Source: Thalassotalea sp. 1_MG-2023
GTDB lineage: Bacteria; Pseudomonadota; Gammaproteobacteria; Enterobacterales; Alteromonadaceae
Assembly (NCBI RefSeq): GCF_030546745.1
Contig: NZ_JAUOPD010000001.1
Span: 124,001 to 188,000, forward strand
Length of the DNA: 64,000 nucleotides
Reading direction: 5' to 3'
Part shown: one piece after another, positions 8,952-17,945 of the stretch
Position numbering within the stretch: the first letter of the stretch is position 1
How the letters are laid out: each line of letters starts with the position of its first letter
Program-made: the position numbers and the translations under genes
The notes under the pieces: model-generated
What the model saw: only the letters and a program-made list of their open reading frames with translations
Databases searched by the model: none
What the model was told of the DNA's origin: nothing

Positions 8952-9986
8952 TTGGTTGCACGCGTAATAACAATAACAGAACAAGATTTTACCCGTTGGG
9001 ATAACTACGTAAGAACTCATAAACAAGGCTCTTTTTTTCATTTGTCTGGCTGGATGTCGGTCATTTCAAAAAGTTTTGGTCATTCGTGCTATTACATAAT
9101 GGCAGAAGATGGTGATCAAGTTTTAGGGGTATTACCATTAGTAGAGGTGAAAAGTGCGTTGTTTGGTCATGCGCTTATTTCAACGCCATTCTGTGTTTAT
9201 GGCGGTGCTATAGCTGATAACGATGATGTAGTTCGAGAATTAGAATCACACGCTAAAACGTTAAGTGAATCGCTCGAGGTTGATTACCTCGAATTACGTT
9301 ACCGACATGCTCAAAATAATGGTTTACTGCTTAAACAAGTGCACAGCACTTTTGGTTGTGAATTAGCAGAAGATAGCGAACAAATACTTGCTAAAGTAAA
9401 GAAAAAGCAACGTGCTGTTATTAGACACTCGTTAAAAAATGAGCTAAAGCATCAAGTTACGCATGATGTTGAACAATTTTATCAATTACTCTCAGAAAGC
9501 TATCGTAATTTAGGTACGCCGATTTTCAGTAAACAGTATTTTGAAAATTTAATGAATGAATTTTCTCAAAATGCCGACATACTTGTGGTGAATGATGCTG
9601 AAGGTAATCCTTCAAACGCTGTCATGAACTTTTACTTTAACGATCAAGTGCTGCCTTACTACGGTGGTGGCAATAGTGCTTCCCGTGCAATAAAAAGCGC
9701 TGATTACATGTATTATCAGGTAATGTGTCATGCTAAAGAAGAAAAGGGGAGTCAATGGTATGACTTTGGCCGTAGCAAACATGACAGTGGCCCATATAAA
9801 TATAAGAAAAACTGGGGTATGGAGCCAGAGCCACTTCATTATTATTACCACTTAGTTAATGCCAAAGAATTACCTAATTTAAGCCCTAATAATCCTAAAT
9901 ATAAATTGTTTATTAACCTTTGGCAGAAGTTGCCGTTAAAGGTCAGCCAATTTTTAGGACCATTTCTTTCAAAATACTTAGGATAA
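8952..9986 (+). CDS. FemAB family protein, XrtA/PEP-CTERM system-associated
   Basis: This 344-residue protein of the FemAB/GNAT-like superfamily resembles the family next to deacetylases in exosortase loci. Supporting segments are GSFFHLSGWMSVISKSFGHSCYYI near the N-terminus and WYDFGRSKHDSGPYKYKKNWG near the C-terminus, where FemAB-type folds bind donor and acceptor. Known FemAB proteins transfer aminoacyl groups from tRNA. For the exosortase branch the donor is unknown, and an acyl or amino-acid decoration of the glycan is the reasonable inference. The start is TTG, supported by GAGGA eight bases upstream. No signal peptide is evident. Confidence 0.88.
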   Translation: MVARVITITEQDFTRWDNYVRTHKQGSFFHLSGWMSVISKSFGHSCYYIMAEDGDQVLGVLPLVEVKSALFGHALISTPFCVYGGAIADNDDVVRELESHAKTLSESLEVDYLELRYRHAQNNGLLLKQVHSTFGCELAEDSEQILAKVKKKQRAVIRHSLKNELKHQVTHDVEQFYQLLSESYRNLGTPIFSKQYFENLMNEFSQNADILVVNDAEGNPSNAVMNFYFNDQVLPYYGGGNSASRAIKSADYMYYQVMCHAKEEKGSQWYDFGRSKHDSGPYKYKKNWGMEPEPLHYYYHLVNAKELPNLSPNNPKYKLFINLWQKLPLKVSQFLGPFLSKYLG

Positions 9987-9992
9987 GCATAT

Positions 9993-11192
9993 ATGAACAA
10001 GGAACCGTTACTTTATCTTTGCCATCGTATTCCTTATCCGCCGAATAAAGGCGATAAAATACGCTCATTTAATATTTTGAAAAAGTTAAGTGAACACTAC
10101 GATGTCTATTTAGGCTGTTTCATTGATGACCCTTTTGATAAGCAATATGTATCAGCACTGAATAAATATTGTGTTGATGTCTGTGCGATTGATCAACACA
10201 AAACCTTGTCAAAAATAAAAGGTTTAAAAGCCTTTATTACCGGCCAAGCTATTACGTTACCTTATTATGCTGATACCAAAATGAAGCATTGGGTGAACCG
10301 TACCTTTCACCAGCAAAACATTAAGAATATTTTTGTCTATTCGTCATCTATGGCGCAATACTGCCAAGACGATGAATTTTCCGTAGCAACACGAGTGATT
10401 GACTTTGTTGACGTAGACTCTGATAAGTGGCGTCAATATGCGGAGAAAAAATCAGGAATTGCTAAGTGGGTTTTTCAGCGTGAGTATGAAAAGCTTGCTC
10501 AATATGAAGCACAGATCACTGAAAAATTTACCCATAGCTTATTTGTTTCGCCAGACGAAGCTGCACTTTTTAGAAGCTTACAGCCAGAGCAGGTGCAACA
10601 TAAAATCCATGGGGTATTAAATGGCGTAGATGTATCGTTTTTTGATCCAGAAGCTAAAATGGCTGATGAATCAATTCCTGAACACCCTTTTATTGCTTTT
10701 ACAGGGGCGATGGATTATTGGGCTAACGTTGATTCAGTGCTGTGGTTTGCTGAACATGTTTGGCCGAATATTAAGCAACAAGCTCCTGACTGTTTATTCT
10801 ACATTGTGGGTGGAAATCCATCAGCAGAAGTTGAAAAACTTGCGGAACGACCTGGAATCGTTGTAACGGGGCGCGTGCATGATATTCGTCCGTTTATTGC
10901 CCAATCAGCATGTGTAGTTGCACCAATGCAAATTGCTCGGGGAATTCAAAATAAAGTATTAGAGGCGATGTCGTTAAATAAACCTATTGTTACTACCACG
11001 ATGGGTATGGAAGGCATTAACGCGCCAAGTAATGAACATTTAGTGATTTCAGATGATCCTGTTGAGTTTACTAATGCATGTGTAAATTTCTTAGCGGATA
11101 AAACCCAACCGGCGAATAGACGGTGGGTAATTGATAACTTTACATGGCAAGCAACACTGGCAAACTTGCCAGACTATTTTAGTGGTAAGTAA
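9993..11192 (+). CDS. XrtA-system glycosyltransferase (stp1-like, GT4)
   Basis: This 399-residue GT-B glycosyltransferase is most like the sugar transferase family found immediately before exosortase A. The N-terminus LYLCHRIPYPPNKGDKIRSFNIL and the C-terminal nucleotide-sugar-binding region MQIARGIQNKVLEAMSLNKPIVTT are characteristic. The latter contains the E-x7-E-like pattern of retaining GT4 enzymes. It starts six bases after the FemAB gene and ends fourteen bases before xrtA, so it is in the same operon. The sugar added is unknown. Confidence 0.88.
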   Translation: MNKEPLLYLCHRIPYPPNKGDKIRSFNILKKLSEHYDVYLGCFIDDPFDKQYVSALNKYCVDVCAIDQHKTLSKIKGLKAFITGQAITLPYYADTKMKHWVNRTFHQQNIKNIFVYSSSMAQYCQDDEFSVATRVIDFVDVDSDKWRQYAEKKSGIAKWVFQREYEKLAQYEAQITEKFTHSLFVSPDEAALFRSLQPEQVQHKIHGVLNGVDVSFFDPEAKMADESIPEHPFIAFTGAMDYWANVDSVLWFAEHVWPNIKQQAPDCLFYIVGGNPSAEVEKLAERPGIVVTGRVHDIRPFIAQSACVVAPMQIARGIQNKVLEAMSLNKPIVTTTMGMEGINAPSNEHLVISDDPVEFTNACVNFLADKTQPANRRWVIDNFTWQATLANLPDYFSGK

Positions 11193-11206
11193 TTAGGACG
11201 AGAGAA

Positions 11207-12634
11207 ATGCAAAGTAGAAATGCGAAGGTTTTGCTTGGTTTTAGTCTACTGATTTTATGTTGGGGCTGGCTATTTTCTGATGCCTTAATAGGTATGGAAG
11301 CTATATGGCGCCGCTCTGATACATTTGCACACGGGTACTTTATTTTACCTATTGCCATGTGGTTAGTATGGCGTAATAGAACGCCTTTATTAACCGTGCC
11401 GTTAAGTACGAGTTGGCAAGCACTCGTGGTATTATTAGGCGCTGTAGGGTTAGGATTAATTGCAGCGGTTGCTGATGTCAATGTTGTGAGTCAACTAGCT
11501 GCAGTTATCGCCTTAATGGCTATTTTCTGGTTAGTGATTGGTAACAAGCTAGCGCGCATTTATAAATTTCCGCTAATCTATTTATTGTTCCTAGTGCCAA
11601 TGGGAGAAAATTTGATCCCGTGGCTGCAAGATGTCACCGCATGGTTTACGGTATTTTTCTTGCAGTTAACAGGGGTGCCTGTTTTTCGCGATGGATTATA
11701 TATTCAAACACCGTCAGGCCTTTTTGAAGTTGCCGTAGCATGCTCAGGTATTCGCTATTTAATCGCATCTGCAGCCGTAGGTGCTTTATTTGCCTACTTA
11801 AACTATACCAAGCTTAAAAAACAAATCATTTTCTTCTTATTTGCCTTAATTTTACCTATTTTGGCGAATGGTATTCGTGCTTACCTAATCGTTGCTATTG
11901 CCCATTATTCTGATATGAAATATGCAACGGGAGCAGATCATTTAGTGTACGGTTGGCTGTTTTTTGGTTTTGTTATCATGATGATGTTTTGGGTGGGTGG
12001 TAAGTTTATTGATGAAGAGCAAAAACCTAACGCTGAACTACCCACACAAACAGGGAATTATCGGGTTACCAGTATCATCAGTGCAAGTGTGGTAATGATC
12101 ACTGCGGCGCTTCTTTTAAAACAAATTCCGGTGGTTGAAACACCAAGTAATCCTCAGCCGATGTTAAACGGTGCGCTTGTCAAGCAATCAAACTGGGGGA
12201 TCACGTTTTCAAAACCGATTGCACATTCTTTTATCACTGACGGAAACTTTGAAGTATTTGTCGCAAAATATGCAAATAAACAAACCGAAGGTGAATTGAT
12301 TTCATTTACTAATAAATTGCATGATGCAGAACGCTGGACTGTCATTGAACAGCAAGAAGTAGAGAATGAACTTGGGCAACTGCAATTTGTTCTATTACGT
12401 AACACATCGGGCAAAACACGCAGTTATGTTTATCAATATGTTATTGGTCAATATTCAAGCGTGTCTTCAATGTGGACCAAGTTGTATCAGGTAATATCGT
12501 CGTTAACTGGCGGGGCACACGTCAGTTATGTTATCGCAGTATCATTAGCACCAAGTAATGAGCCAAGCCAAGAAAAGTCGTTACTTATTGAAAAACTGTC
12601 AGCGGTGAAAAATAAGATGGAACCGCATTTGTGA
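11207..12634 (+). CDS. xrtA: Exosortase A with fused EpsI-type domain
   Basis: This 475-residue integral membrane transpeptidase cleaves and transfers PEP-CTERM proteins. The exosortase core occupies about residues 1-270 with eight or so hydrophobic segments. The catalytic triad is visible: Cys179 in VACSGIRY, Arg224 in NGIRAYL and His245 in DHLVYGW. After a last membrane segment near 287-305, the C-terminal 170 residues form an EpsI-like (DUF3485) periplasmic domain, a fusion known for XrtA proteins. A strong purine-rich ribosome site (AGGACGAGAGAA) precedes the ATG. The neighbours stp1 and stp2 are the usual XrtA partners. No substrate with a PEP-CTERM tail is encoded in this window. Confidence 0.96.
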   Translation: MQSRNAKVLLGFSLLILCWGWLFSDALIGMEAIWRRSDTFAHGYFILPIAMWLVWRNRTPLLTVPLSTSWQALVVLLGAVGLGLIAAVADVNVVSQLAAVIALMAIFWLVIGNKLARIYKFPLIYLLFLVPMGENLIPWLQDVTAWFTVFFLQLTGVPVFRDGLYIQTPSGLFEVAVACSGIRYLIASAAVGALFAYLNYTKLKKQIIFFLFALILPILANGIRAYLIVAIAHYSDMKYATGADHLVYGWLFFGFVIMMMFWVGGKFIDEEQKPNAELPTQTGNYRVTSIISASVVMITAALLLKQIPVVETPSNPQPMLNGALVKQSNWGITFSKPIAHSFITDGNFEVFVAKYANKQTEGELISFTNKLHDAERWTVIEQQEVENELGQLQFVLLRNTSGKTRSYVYQYVIGQYSSVSSMWTKLYQVISSLTGGAHVSYVIAVSLAPSNEPSQEKSLLIEKLSAVKNKMEPHL

Positions 12635-13728
12635 GTACGAGAAAAACGATAGCGCATTTAATTTTGCAGCTGGACATTGGCGGGCTTGAACGGGTAATGC
12701 TTAATTGTATTCGGCAAATGCAGCAACAAAGCGATGTTAAGCATGTCATTATTTCACTGACAACAGCGAATAACTTCTCTCAAAGCGATCTTAATGAGCA
12801 AGTCCCTGTCTATTGCTTGCATAAAAAAGCTGGGAATGATTGGAAGTTACACTTTCGCTTATTTCAGCTATTAAGAGAAATTAAGCCTGATATCTTACAT
12901 AGTTATAATTTATCAACGATTGAATATCATCCTATTGCGATGTTAGCGGGCGTGAAAGGCAGAATACATGCAGAGCACGGACGAGATATAAATGATCCAC
13001 AAGGTTTAAACAAAAAACATAACGTTTTGCGAAAGCTTATGTCTTTATTCATTCATCGATATATAGCCGTTAGCCAGGAGTTGTTTCAATGGTTAAATAC
13101 CACCGTGGGTATTTCAACAAAGAAAACGCAGTTGATTGCCAACGGTATTAATACCGAGTTGTTCAATTTACCGAAACAGCATAGCCAACATATACGTTTT
13201 GCTAATATTGCTCGTTTATCTCCGATTAAAGATCACAAGAATTTGCTACGAGCTTGCCAATTACTGCAACAAGATCACGGTGAACAAGCATGGTCAATGA
13301 CCATCATCGGTGATGGCCCACTTCGTCAAGAACTCGAGTTATTAACCCAAGAATATCAGCTCAATGAACGGGTACACTTTCTTGGTGCGCGAGACGATAT
13401 TGCGCAGTTATTAACACAGGTTGATGTGTTTGTTTTATCATCAATTGCTGAAGGTATTCCAATGACCATTTTAGAAGCAATGTCGGCATCAACCGCAATA
13501 ATCGCAACCGAAGTAGGTGGTATTCCACAAGTCATTGAACAGCATAAAGAAGGGATTCTAGTAGAAAAACAAAACTCAGTTGAGCTTGAAAAAGCGATGG
13601 CGTTTTATCTAGATAATGTTGAAAAAACAACAGAACACGGTGAACAAGCCCGTGAAAAAGTATTGAATTCATACAACGAACAACGCATGGTGAAAGACTA
13701 TTTAGCATGCTACGACCAGCTGCTATAG
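12631..13728 (+). CDS. XrtA-system glycosyltransferase (stp2-like, GT4)
   Basis: This 365-residue GT-B enzyme begins with HLILQLDIGGLERVMLNCI and has FVLSSIAEGIPMTILEAMS in the C-terminal half, the GT4 donor-binding E-x7-E signature. The family is the second glycosyltransferase of exosortase-A loci and normally sits right after xrtA, as here. The GTG start overlaps the xrtA stop (GTGA), indicating translational coupling. Its acceptor and donor are not predictable from sequence. Confidence 0.9.
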   Translation: MSTRKTIAHLILQLDIGGLERVMLNCIRQMQQQSDVKHVIISLTTANNFSQSDLNEQVPVYCLHKKAGNDWKLHFRLFQLLREIKPDILHSYNLSTIEYHPIAMLAGVKGRIHAEHGRDINDPQGLNKKHNVLRKLMSLFIHRYIAVSQELFQWLNTTVGISTKKTQLIANGINTELFNLPKQHSQHIRFANIARLSPIKDHKNLLRACQLLQQDHGEQAWSMTIIGDGPLRQELELLTQEYQLNERVHFLGARDDIAQLLTQVDVFVLSSIAEGIPMTILEAMSASTAIIATEVGGIPQVIEQHKEGILVEKQNSVELEKAMAFYLDNVEKTTEHGEQAREKVLNSYNEQRMVKDYLACYDQLL

Positions 13729-13744
13729 AAAGGGTAAACGAAGA

Positions 13745-15634
13745 ATGTGTGGTATTACGGGTTATTTAAAATTAGATAAAGATGCAGAGGTTGATGGCAC
13801 ATTACTGGCTAAAATGAACCAAGCGCAGTTTCATCGCGGGCCAGATGAAGGCGATCAATATGTTGATCAATATGTTGGCTTGGCACATCGACGTTTATCC
13901 ATCATAGACCTATCATCGGGTCAACAACCGATGAGTAGTAATTGTGGTGACTATATTATTGTTTTTAATGGTGAAGTGTACAATTTCCTTGAAATAAGAG
14001 CTCAACTCATCTCGCTTGGTTATACCTTTAATACCCATTCCGATACCGAAGTAATTTTAAATGCTTACATAGAATGGGGGCCACAAAGCGTTGAACGACT
14101 CAACGGTATGTTTTCTTATGTGATTTGGCAAAAGTCTACCAATGCCTTTTTTATCACCCGTGATCGTCTTGGCATTAAACCGCTTTTTTATACGGTGATT
14201 GATCGAGTTTTTTATTTTGCATCAGAGCTTAAAAGTTTAAAATTAATACCTAACCTTGATAAAAAAGTTGATGTAAAAGCGCTAGAGCAATATTTTGCAT
14301 TTGGTTACGTTGCTGAACCAAATACCATTTATCAATCTGTGCATAAATTAAGTCCAGGCCATACCATTTACTTTGAAACACCCCAAAGCCCAATGAAGAT
14401 TCATCAATATTGGGATGTGAGTTATGCCAAACAAACCGATCTATCTGAACAAGAATATATCGACCAAGCGGTTGCACAGTTAAAGAAATCTGTTGATAGT
14501 CATATGATGGCAGAAGTGCCTCTAGGTTCGTTTTTATCAGGTGGGGTTGACTCAAGTGCTGTGGTGGCAATGATGTCACAAGTGAGTGAGCAAAAAGTAA
14601 AAACTTGTTCAATTGGTTTTGATGTAAAAGATTATAATGAAACTGATTTTGCTCGTATGGTAGCGAAGCGCTACAACACAGATCATCTAGAAAACATCGT
14701 AAAAAGCGATGACTTTGATCTGCTCGATATGTTGGCTGAACTTTACGATGAACCCTACGCTGATAGTTCAGCAATGCCAACGTATCGTGTTTGTGAACTA
14801 GCACGTAAAAAAGTAACTGTTTGTATGTCAGGTGATGGTGCGGATGAGCTTTTAGCTGGTTATCGTCGCTATGCATTAATGATGAATGAACAAAAAGTAC
14901 GAGATAAAATACCAGCAGCAGTGCGTAAGGCTATTTTTAAACCGTTAGGGAAACTATACCCTAAGCTTGATTGGGCCCCACGTTTTCTTCGCGCTAAAAC
15001 CACTTTTCAATCGCTAGCCATGGATATTGTCGAAGGTTACTTTCATGGTGTTTCAATCATGAATGATGAACAACGTAAGGCATTGTTTTCTCCAGAGGTT
15101 CATGAGCAACTTGCGGGTTATCATGCACTTGATGTGTTTAGACATCACGAAGCGAACTTTGATGGCGATGACCCACTTTCCTTAATTCAATATTTAGATA
15201 TTAAAACCTACTTAGTGGGTGATATCTTAACCAAAGTAGATCGCGCAAGTATGGCACACAGTTTAGAAGTGCGTGTACCCTTTCTAGATCATGAATTTGT
15301 CGAGTGGTCTGCCCAAGTTCCACCACGGATGCGATTAAAAGCAGGGCAAGGGAAATATGTTTTGAAAAAAGCCATGGAAGAGCACTTGCCGCACGATGTA
15401 CTGTATCGCAGCAAAATGGGCTTTAGAGTACCACTAGCTGACTGGTTTAGAGGCCCACTAAAACAAAAGCTAAAAGATGCATTACTCAGTCAAGAAATGC
15501 ACGAATCAGGGTTATTCAATATGAATACTATTCGTCAATGGATAGATGATCACCAGTCAGGCAGAAAAGAATACAGTGCTCCATTATGGACTTTACTGAT
15601 GTTTGCCTCTTTTTATCGTCAAGCAACGAGTTAA
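13745..15634 (+). CDS. XrtA-system amidotransferase 1 (asparagine-synthase type)
   Basis: This 629-residue class-II glutamine amidotransferase is fused to an AMP-forming synthetase domain. Cys2 (MCGITGY) is the expected nucleophile for glutamine hydrolysis. RGPDEG and the ligand motif VFNGEVYN complete the N-terminal domain. The synthetase domain has the PP-loop SGGVDSS at 265-271 and LVGDILTKVDRASMAHSLEVR. Exosortase-linked members are not thought to make free asparagine. Amidation of uronic-acid carboxylates in the polysaccharide is an attractive inference, given the uronate pathways at 46.5-51.2 kb. A 12-base tandem repeat at 13853-13876 encodes DQYVDQYV but does not lengthen the protein relative to the family. 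Confidence 0.92.
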   Translation: MCGITGYLKLDKDAEVDGTLLAKMNQAQFHRGPDEGDQYVDQYVGLAHRRLSIIDLSSGQQPMSSNCGDYIIVFNGEVYNFLEIRAQLISLGYTFNTHSDTEVILNAYIEWGPQSVERLNGMFSYVIWQKSTNAFFITRDRLGIKPLFYTVIDRVFYFASELKSLKLIPNLDKKVDVKALEQYFAFGYVAEPNTIYQSVHKLSPGHTIYFETPQSPMKIHQYWDVSYAKQTDLSEQEYIDQAVAQLKKSVDSHMMAEVPLGSFLSGGVDSSAVVAMMSQVSEQKVKTCSIGFDVKDYNETDFARMVAKRYNTDHLENIVKSDDFDLLDMLAELYDEPYADSSAMPTYRVCELARKKVTVCMSGDGADELLAGYRRYALMMNEQKVRDKIPAAVRKAIFKPLGKLYPKLDWAPRFLRAKTTFQSLAMDIVEGYFHGVSIMNDEQRKALFSPEVHEQLAGYHALDVFRHHEANFDGDDPLSLIQYLDIKTYLVGDILTKVDRASMAHSLEVRVPFLDHEFVEWSAQVPPRMRLKAGQGKYVLKKAMEEHLPHDVLYRSKMGFRVPLADWFRGPLKQKLKDALLSQEMHESGLFNMNTIRQWIDDHQSGRKEYSAPLWTLLMFASFYRQATS

Positions 15635-15638
15635 TTGC

Positions 15639-16853
15639 ATGAAAGCATTACACGTATTAGACCACTCAATACCTTTACATAGCGGGTATACCTTCCGTAC
15701 ACGTTCGATCTTGAAAAAACAACACCAGTTAGGGATTGAAACCTGTCATGTCACTAGTCCTAAACATGGTAATAGCGTAAAAGAAACAGAAACGGTCGAT
15801 GACCTAGTGTTTTATCGTAGTGCGCCACCAAGTGGCGTGTTGTCAAAATTGCCTGTTTTGAATCAGTTAGCCTTTATCGAACCTATGGTGGAACGGATTC
15901 TAGAAGTAATAGCGATAGAAAAACCAGATGTAATACATGCACACTCACCGGCTTTAAATGGCCTAGCAGCTCTTAAAGCCGGTAAGAAGTCGGGCTTACC
16001 TGTGGTGTATGAAATTCGTGCCTTCTGGGAAGATGCCGCCGTTGACCATGGTACCTGTAAAGAAGGGGATTTACGTTATAAATTAACGCGTGCCATGGAA
16101 ACACATGTTGTTAAACATGCTGATGCGGTGACAACAATTTGCCAAGGTTTGAGAAAAGACTTAATCGGTAGAGGGTTCAACGAAGAAAAGTTTACTGTGA
16201 TTGCCAATGCGGTAAATGTTGAGCAATTTGATGTTATTACTGAGAAAAATCAAACTTTAGAACAAGAGTTATCATTAGCGAATAAAACAGTGCTTGGCTT
16301 TTTAGGATCTTTTTACGCCTACGAAGGACTAGATTTAGCCATTAATGCATTAGCGGAAGTGGTAAAACAACGGCAAGATATACATTTATTGTTGGTCGGT
16401 GGTGGTCCACAAGAAGACAACTTAAAGGCGCAAGTGGCAGCATTAGGGTTAACTGATTATGTAACTTTTACTGGCCGAGTACCACACAGTGAAGTAGGGC
16501 GTTATTACAGCTTGGTTGATTTATTAGTTTACCCTCGAAAATCGATGCGTTTAACTGAACTTGTTACTCCATTAAAACCATTAGAGGCGATGGCTCAAGG
16601 TAAACTGTTATTAGCGTCTGATGTCGGTGGTCATCATGAATTGATCACAGATCACAGCAATGGTTATTTGTTCAAAGCGGATAATGTCGATAACTTGGTT
16701 GAAAAAATACAACAAATATTAACGGAGAAAGCCCATTGGCAGGACGTTATTGCCGAAGGTAGGCGCTATGTAGAGCAAGTCAGAAACTGGCAGAATAGCG
16801 TGGAAAACTATATCGAAATTTATCAAAAAATAACAGGAAAGTTAGTTAAGTGA
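15639..16853 (+). CDS. XrtA-system glycosyltransferase (stp3-like, GT4)
   Basis: This 404-residue GT-B glycosyltransferase begins MKALHVLDHSIPLHSGYTFRT, nearly the diagnostic N-terminus of the exosortase-A-associated stp3 family. PRKSMRLTELVTPLKPLEAMAQG in the C-terminal domain carries the GT4 donor-site acidic pair. The frame is open further upstream to 15603, but those codons lie inside the amidotransferase gene and do not match the family, so I start at the ATG five bases after the amidotransferase stop. Confidence 0.9.
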   Translation: MKALHVLDHSIPLHSGYTFRTRSILKKQHQLGIETCHVTSPKHGNSVKETETVDDLVFYRSAPPSGVLSKLPVLNQLAFIEPMVERILEVIAIEKPDVIHAHSPALNGLAALKAGKKSGLPVVYEIRAFWEDAAVDHGTCKEGDLRYKLTRAMETHVVKHADAVTTICQGLRKDLIGRGFNEEKFTVIANAVNVEQFDVITEKNQTLEQELSLANKTVLGFLGSFYAYEGLDLAINALAEVVKQRQDIHLLLVGGGPQEDNLKAQVAALGLTDYVTFTGRVPHSEVGRYYSLVDLLVYPRKSMRLTELVTPLKPLEAMAQGKLLLASDVGGHHELITDHSNGYLFKADNVDNLVEKIQQILTEKAHWQDVIAEGRRYVEQVRNWQNSVENYIEIYQKITGKLVK

Positions 16854-17935
16854 GTACTTTAAAGCGCGTCGCGATTGTTGGCCCTTTACCGCCTCCTGCT
16901 GGCGGAATGGCGAACCAAACAAGAAAGCTTGGTGAGTTTTTAACAGAAGAAGGGCTTGACGTGGATATCGTTCAAGTGAATCCTGCTTACTTCCCTGCAT
17001 TTATTGGTAAAATACCTATTATTCGCGCGGGTTTTCGCTTAGTTCAGTATCTTGTTTCACTAAAGCGGCAACTCAAGCACGTAGATGTGGTACACATAAT
17101 GGCGAATTCTGGTTGGTCTTGGCATTTGTTTGCAGCCCCCGCAATTTGGGTTGCCCATGGCTTAAATAAACCAGTAGTGTTGAATTACCGTGGTGGCTAT
17201 GCACAAACGTTTTTCGAAAAATCATGGTTTTGGGTCAAACCTAGTCTTCGTAAATGTCAGCAAATATTAGTGCCGTCCGCTTTTTTACAACAAGTATTTC
17301 ATCAATTCGAACTGCAAGCTGAGGTAGTGCCGAATGTATTGGATCAAACGAAATTTTATCCAGCAGAGCAAAAAACGGTTAATGAACAACCTCATATTAT
17401 TGTTACTCGAAATTTAGAAGAGATTTATGACGTTGCTACCGCTATTAAAGGCTTTGCGCTTGTACATCAACAGTTTCCACAGGCACGATTATCAGTAGCA
17501 GGTACAGGACCAGAGTTAACTAATTTACAAGCGTTAGTGAAACGATTAGCTATTGAAAGCCAGGTTAGTTTTGTTGGGCGATTATCCCCAGATGAAATCG
17601 CTGATCTATACCGCTCAGCCGATGTTATGGTCAATACCAGTATTGTTGATAATTCGCCCAATTCGATAATTGAATCGTTAGCGTGTGGCACACCAGTGGT
17701 TTCAACGAATGTAGGTGGTATACCAACGTTAGTAACAGATCAGCACGATGCAATTCTGGTAAACATAGAAAATGAACAAGCCATTGCTGATGGTGTAATT
17801 AAGCTCTTGCAAGATGATGCATTTCGCGTGACACTGATTGAAAATGGTCAAAAAACTATCAGTAAGTTTTTTTGGAAAAATGTCTGGAGTAACTTACAAC
17901 AGCATTATGTAAAGGCCATTGCGGAAAAAGGATAA
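16850..17935 (+). CDS. Glycosyltransferase family 4 protein
   Basis: This 361-residue GT-B enzyme has the N-terminal motif IVGPLPPPAGGMANQTRKL, the loop that contacts the acceptor and donor phosphate in many capsule GT4 enzymes. It also has VNTSIVDNSPNSIIESLACG near the C-terminus. The GTG start overlaps the stop of stp3 by four bases (GTGA), so translation is coupled. It is the fourth glycosyltransferase in a row, which suggests a repeat unit of at least four or five sugars. Confidence 0.87.
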   Translation: MSTLKRVAIVGPLPPPAGGMANQTRKLGEFLTEEGLDVDIVQVNPAYFPAFIGKIPIIRAGFRLVQYLVSLKRQLKHVDVVHIMANSGWSWHLFAAPAIWVAHGLNKPVVLNYRGGYAQTFFEKSWFWVKPSLRKCQQILVPSAFLQQVFHQFELQAEVVPNVLDQTKFYPAEQKTVNEQPHIIVTRNLEEIYDVATAIKGFALVHQQFPQARLSVAGTGPELTNLQALVKRLAIESQVSFVGRLSPDEIADLYRSADVMVNTSIVDNSPNSIIESLACGTPVVSTNVGGIPTLVTDQHDAILVNIENEQAIADGVIKLLQDDAFRVTLIENGQKTISKFFWKNVWSNLQQHYVKAIAEKG

Positions 17936-17945
17936 ACGCTTCGTT

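Noticed and set aside
13853-13876. Perfect 12-base tandem repeat encoding DQYVDQYV in the amidotransferase
   Set aside because: The protein has the normal spacing between RGPD and HRRLS, so it is not an insertion; probably chance or conserved local similarity.
14250-14876. 208-codon open frame on the minus strand inside the amidotransferase gene
   Set aside because: It lies wholly opposite a well-conserved gene, has a low-complexity His/Leu/Gln-rich translation and no family-like motifs or ribosome site; it is a shadow frame.
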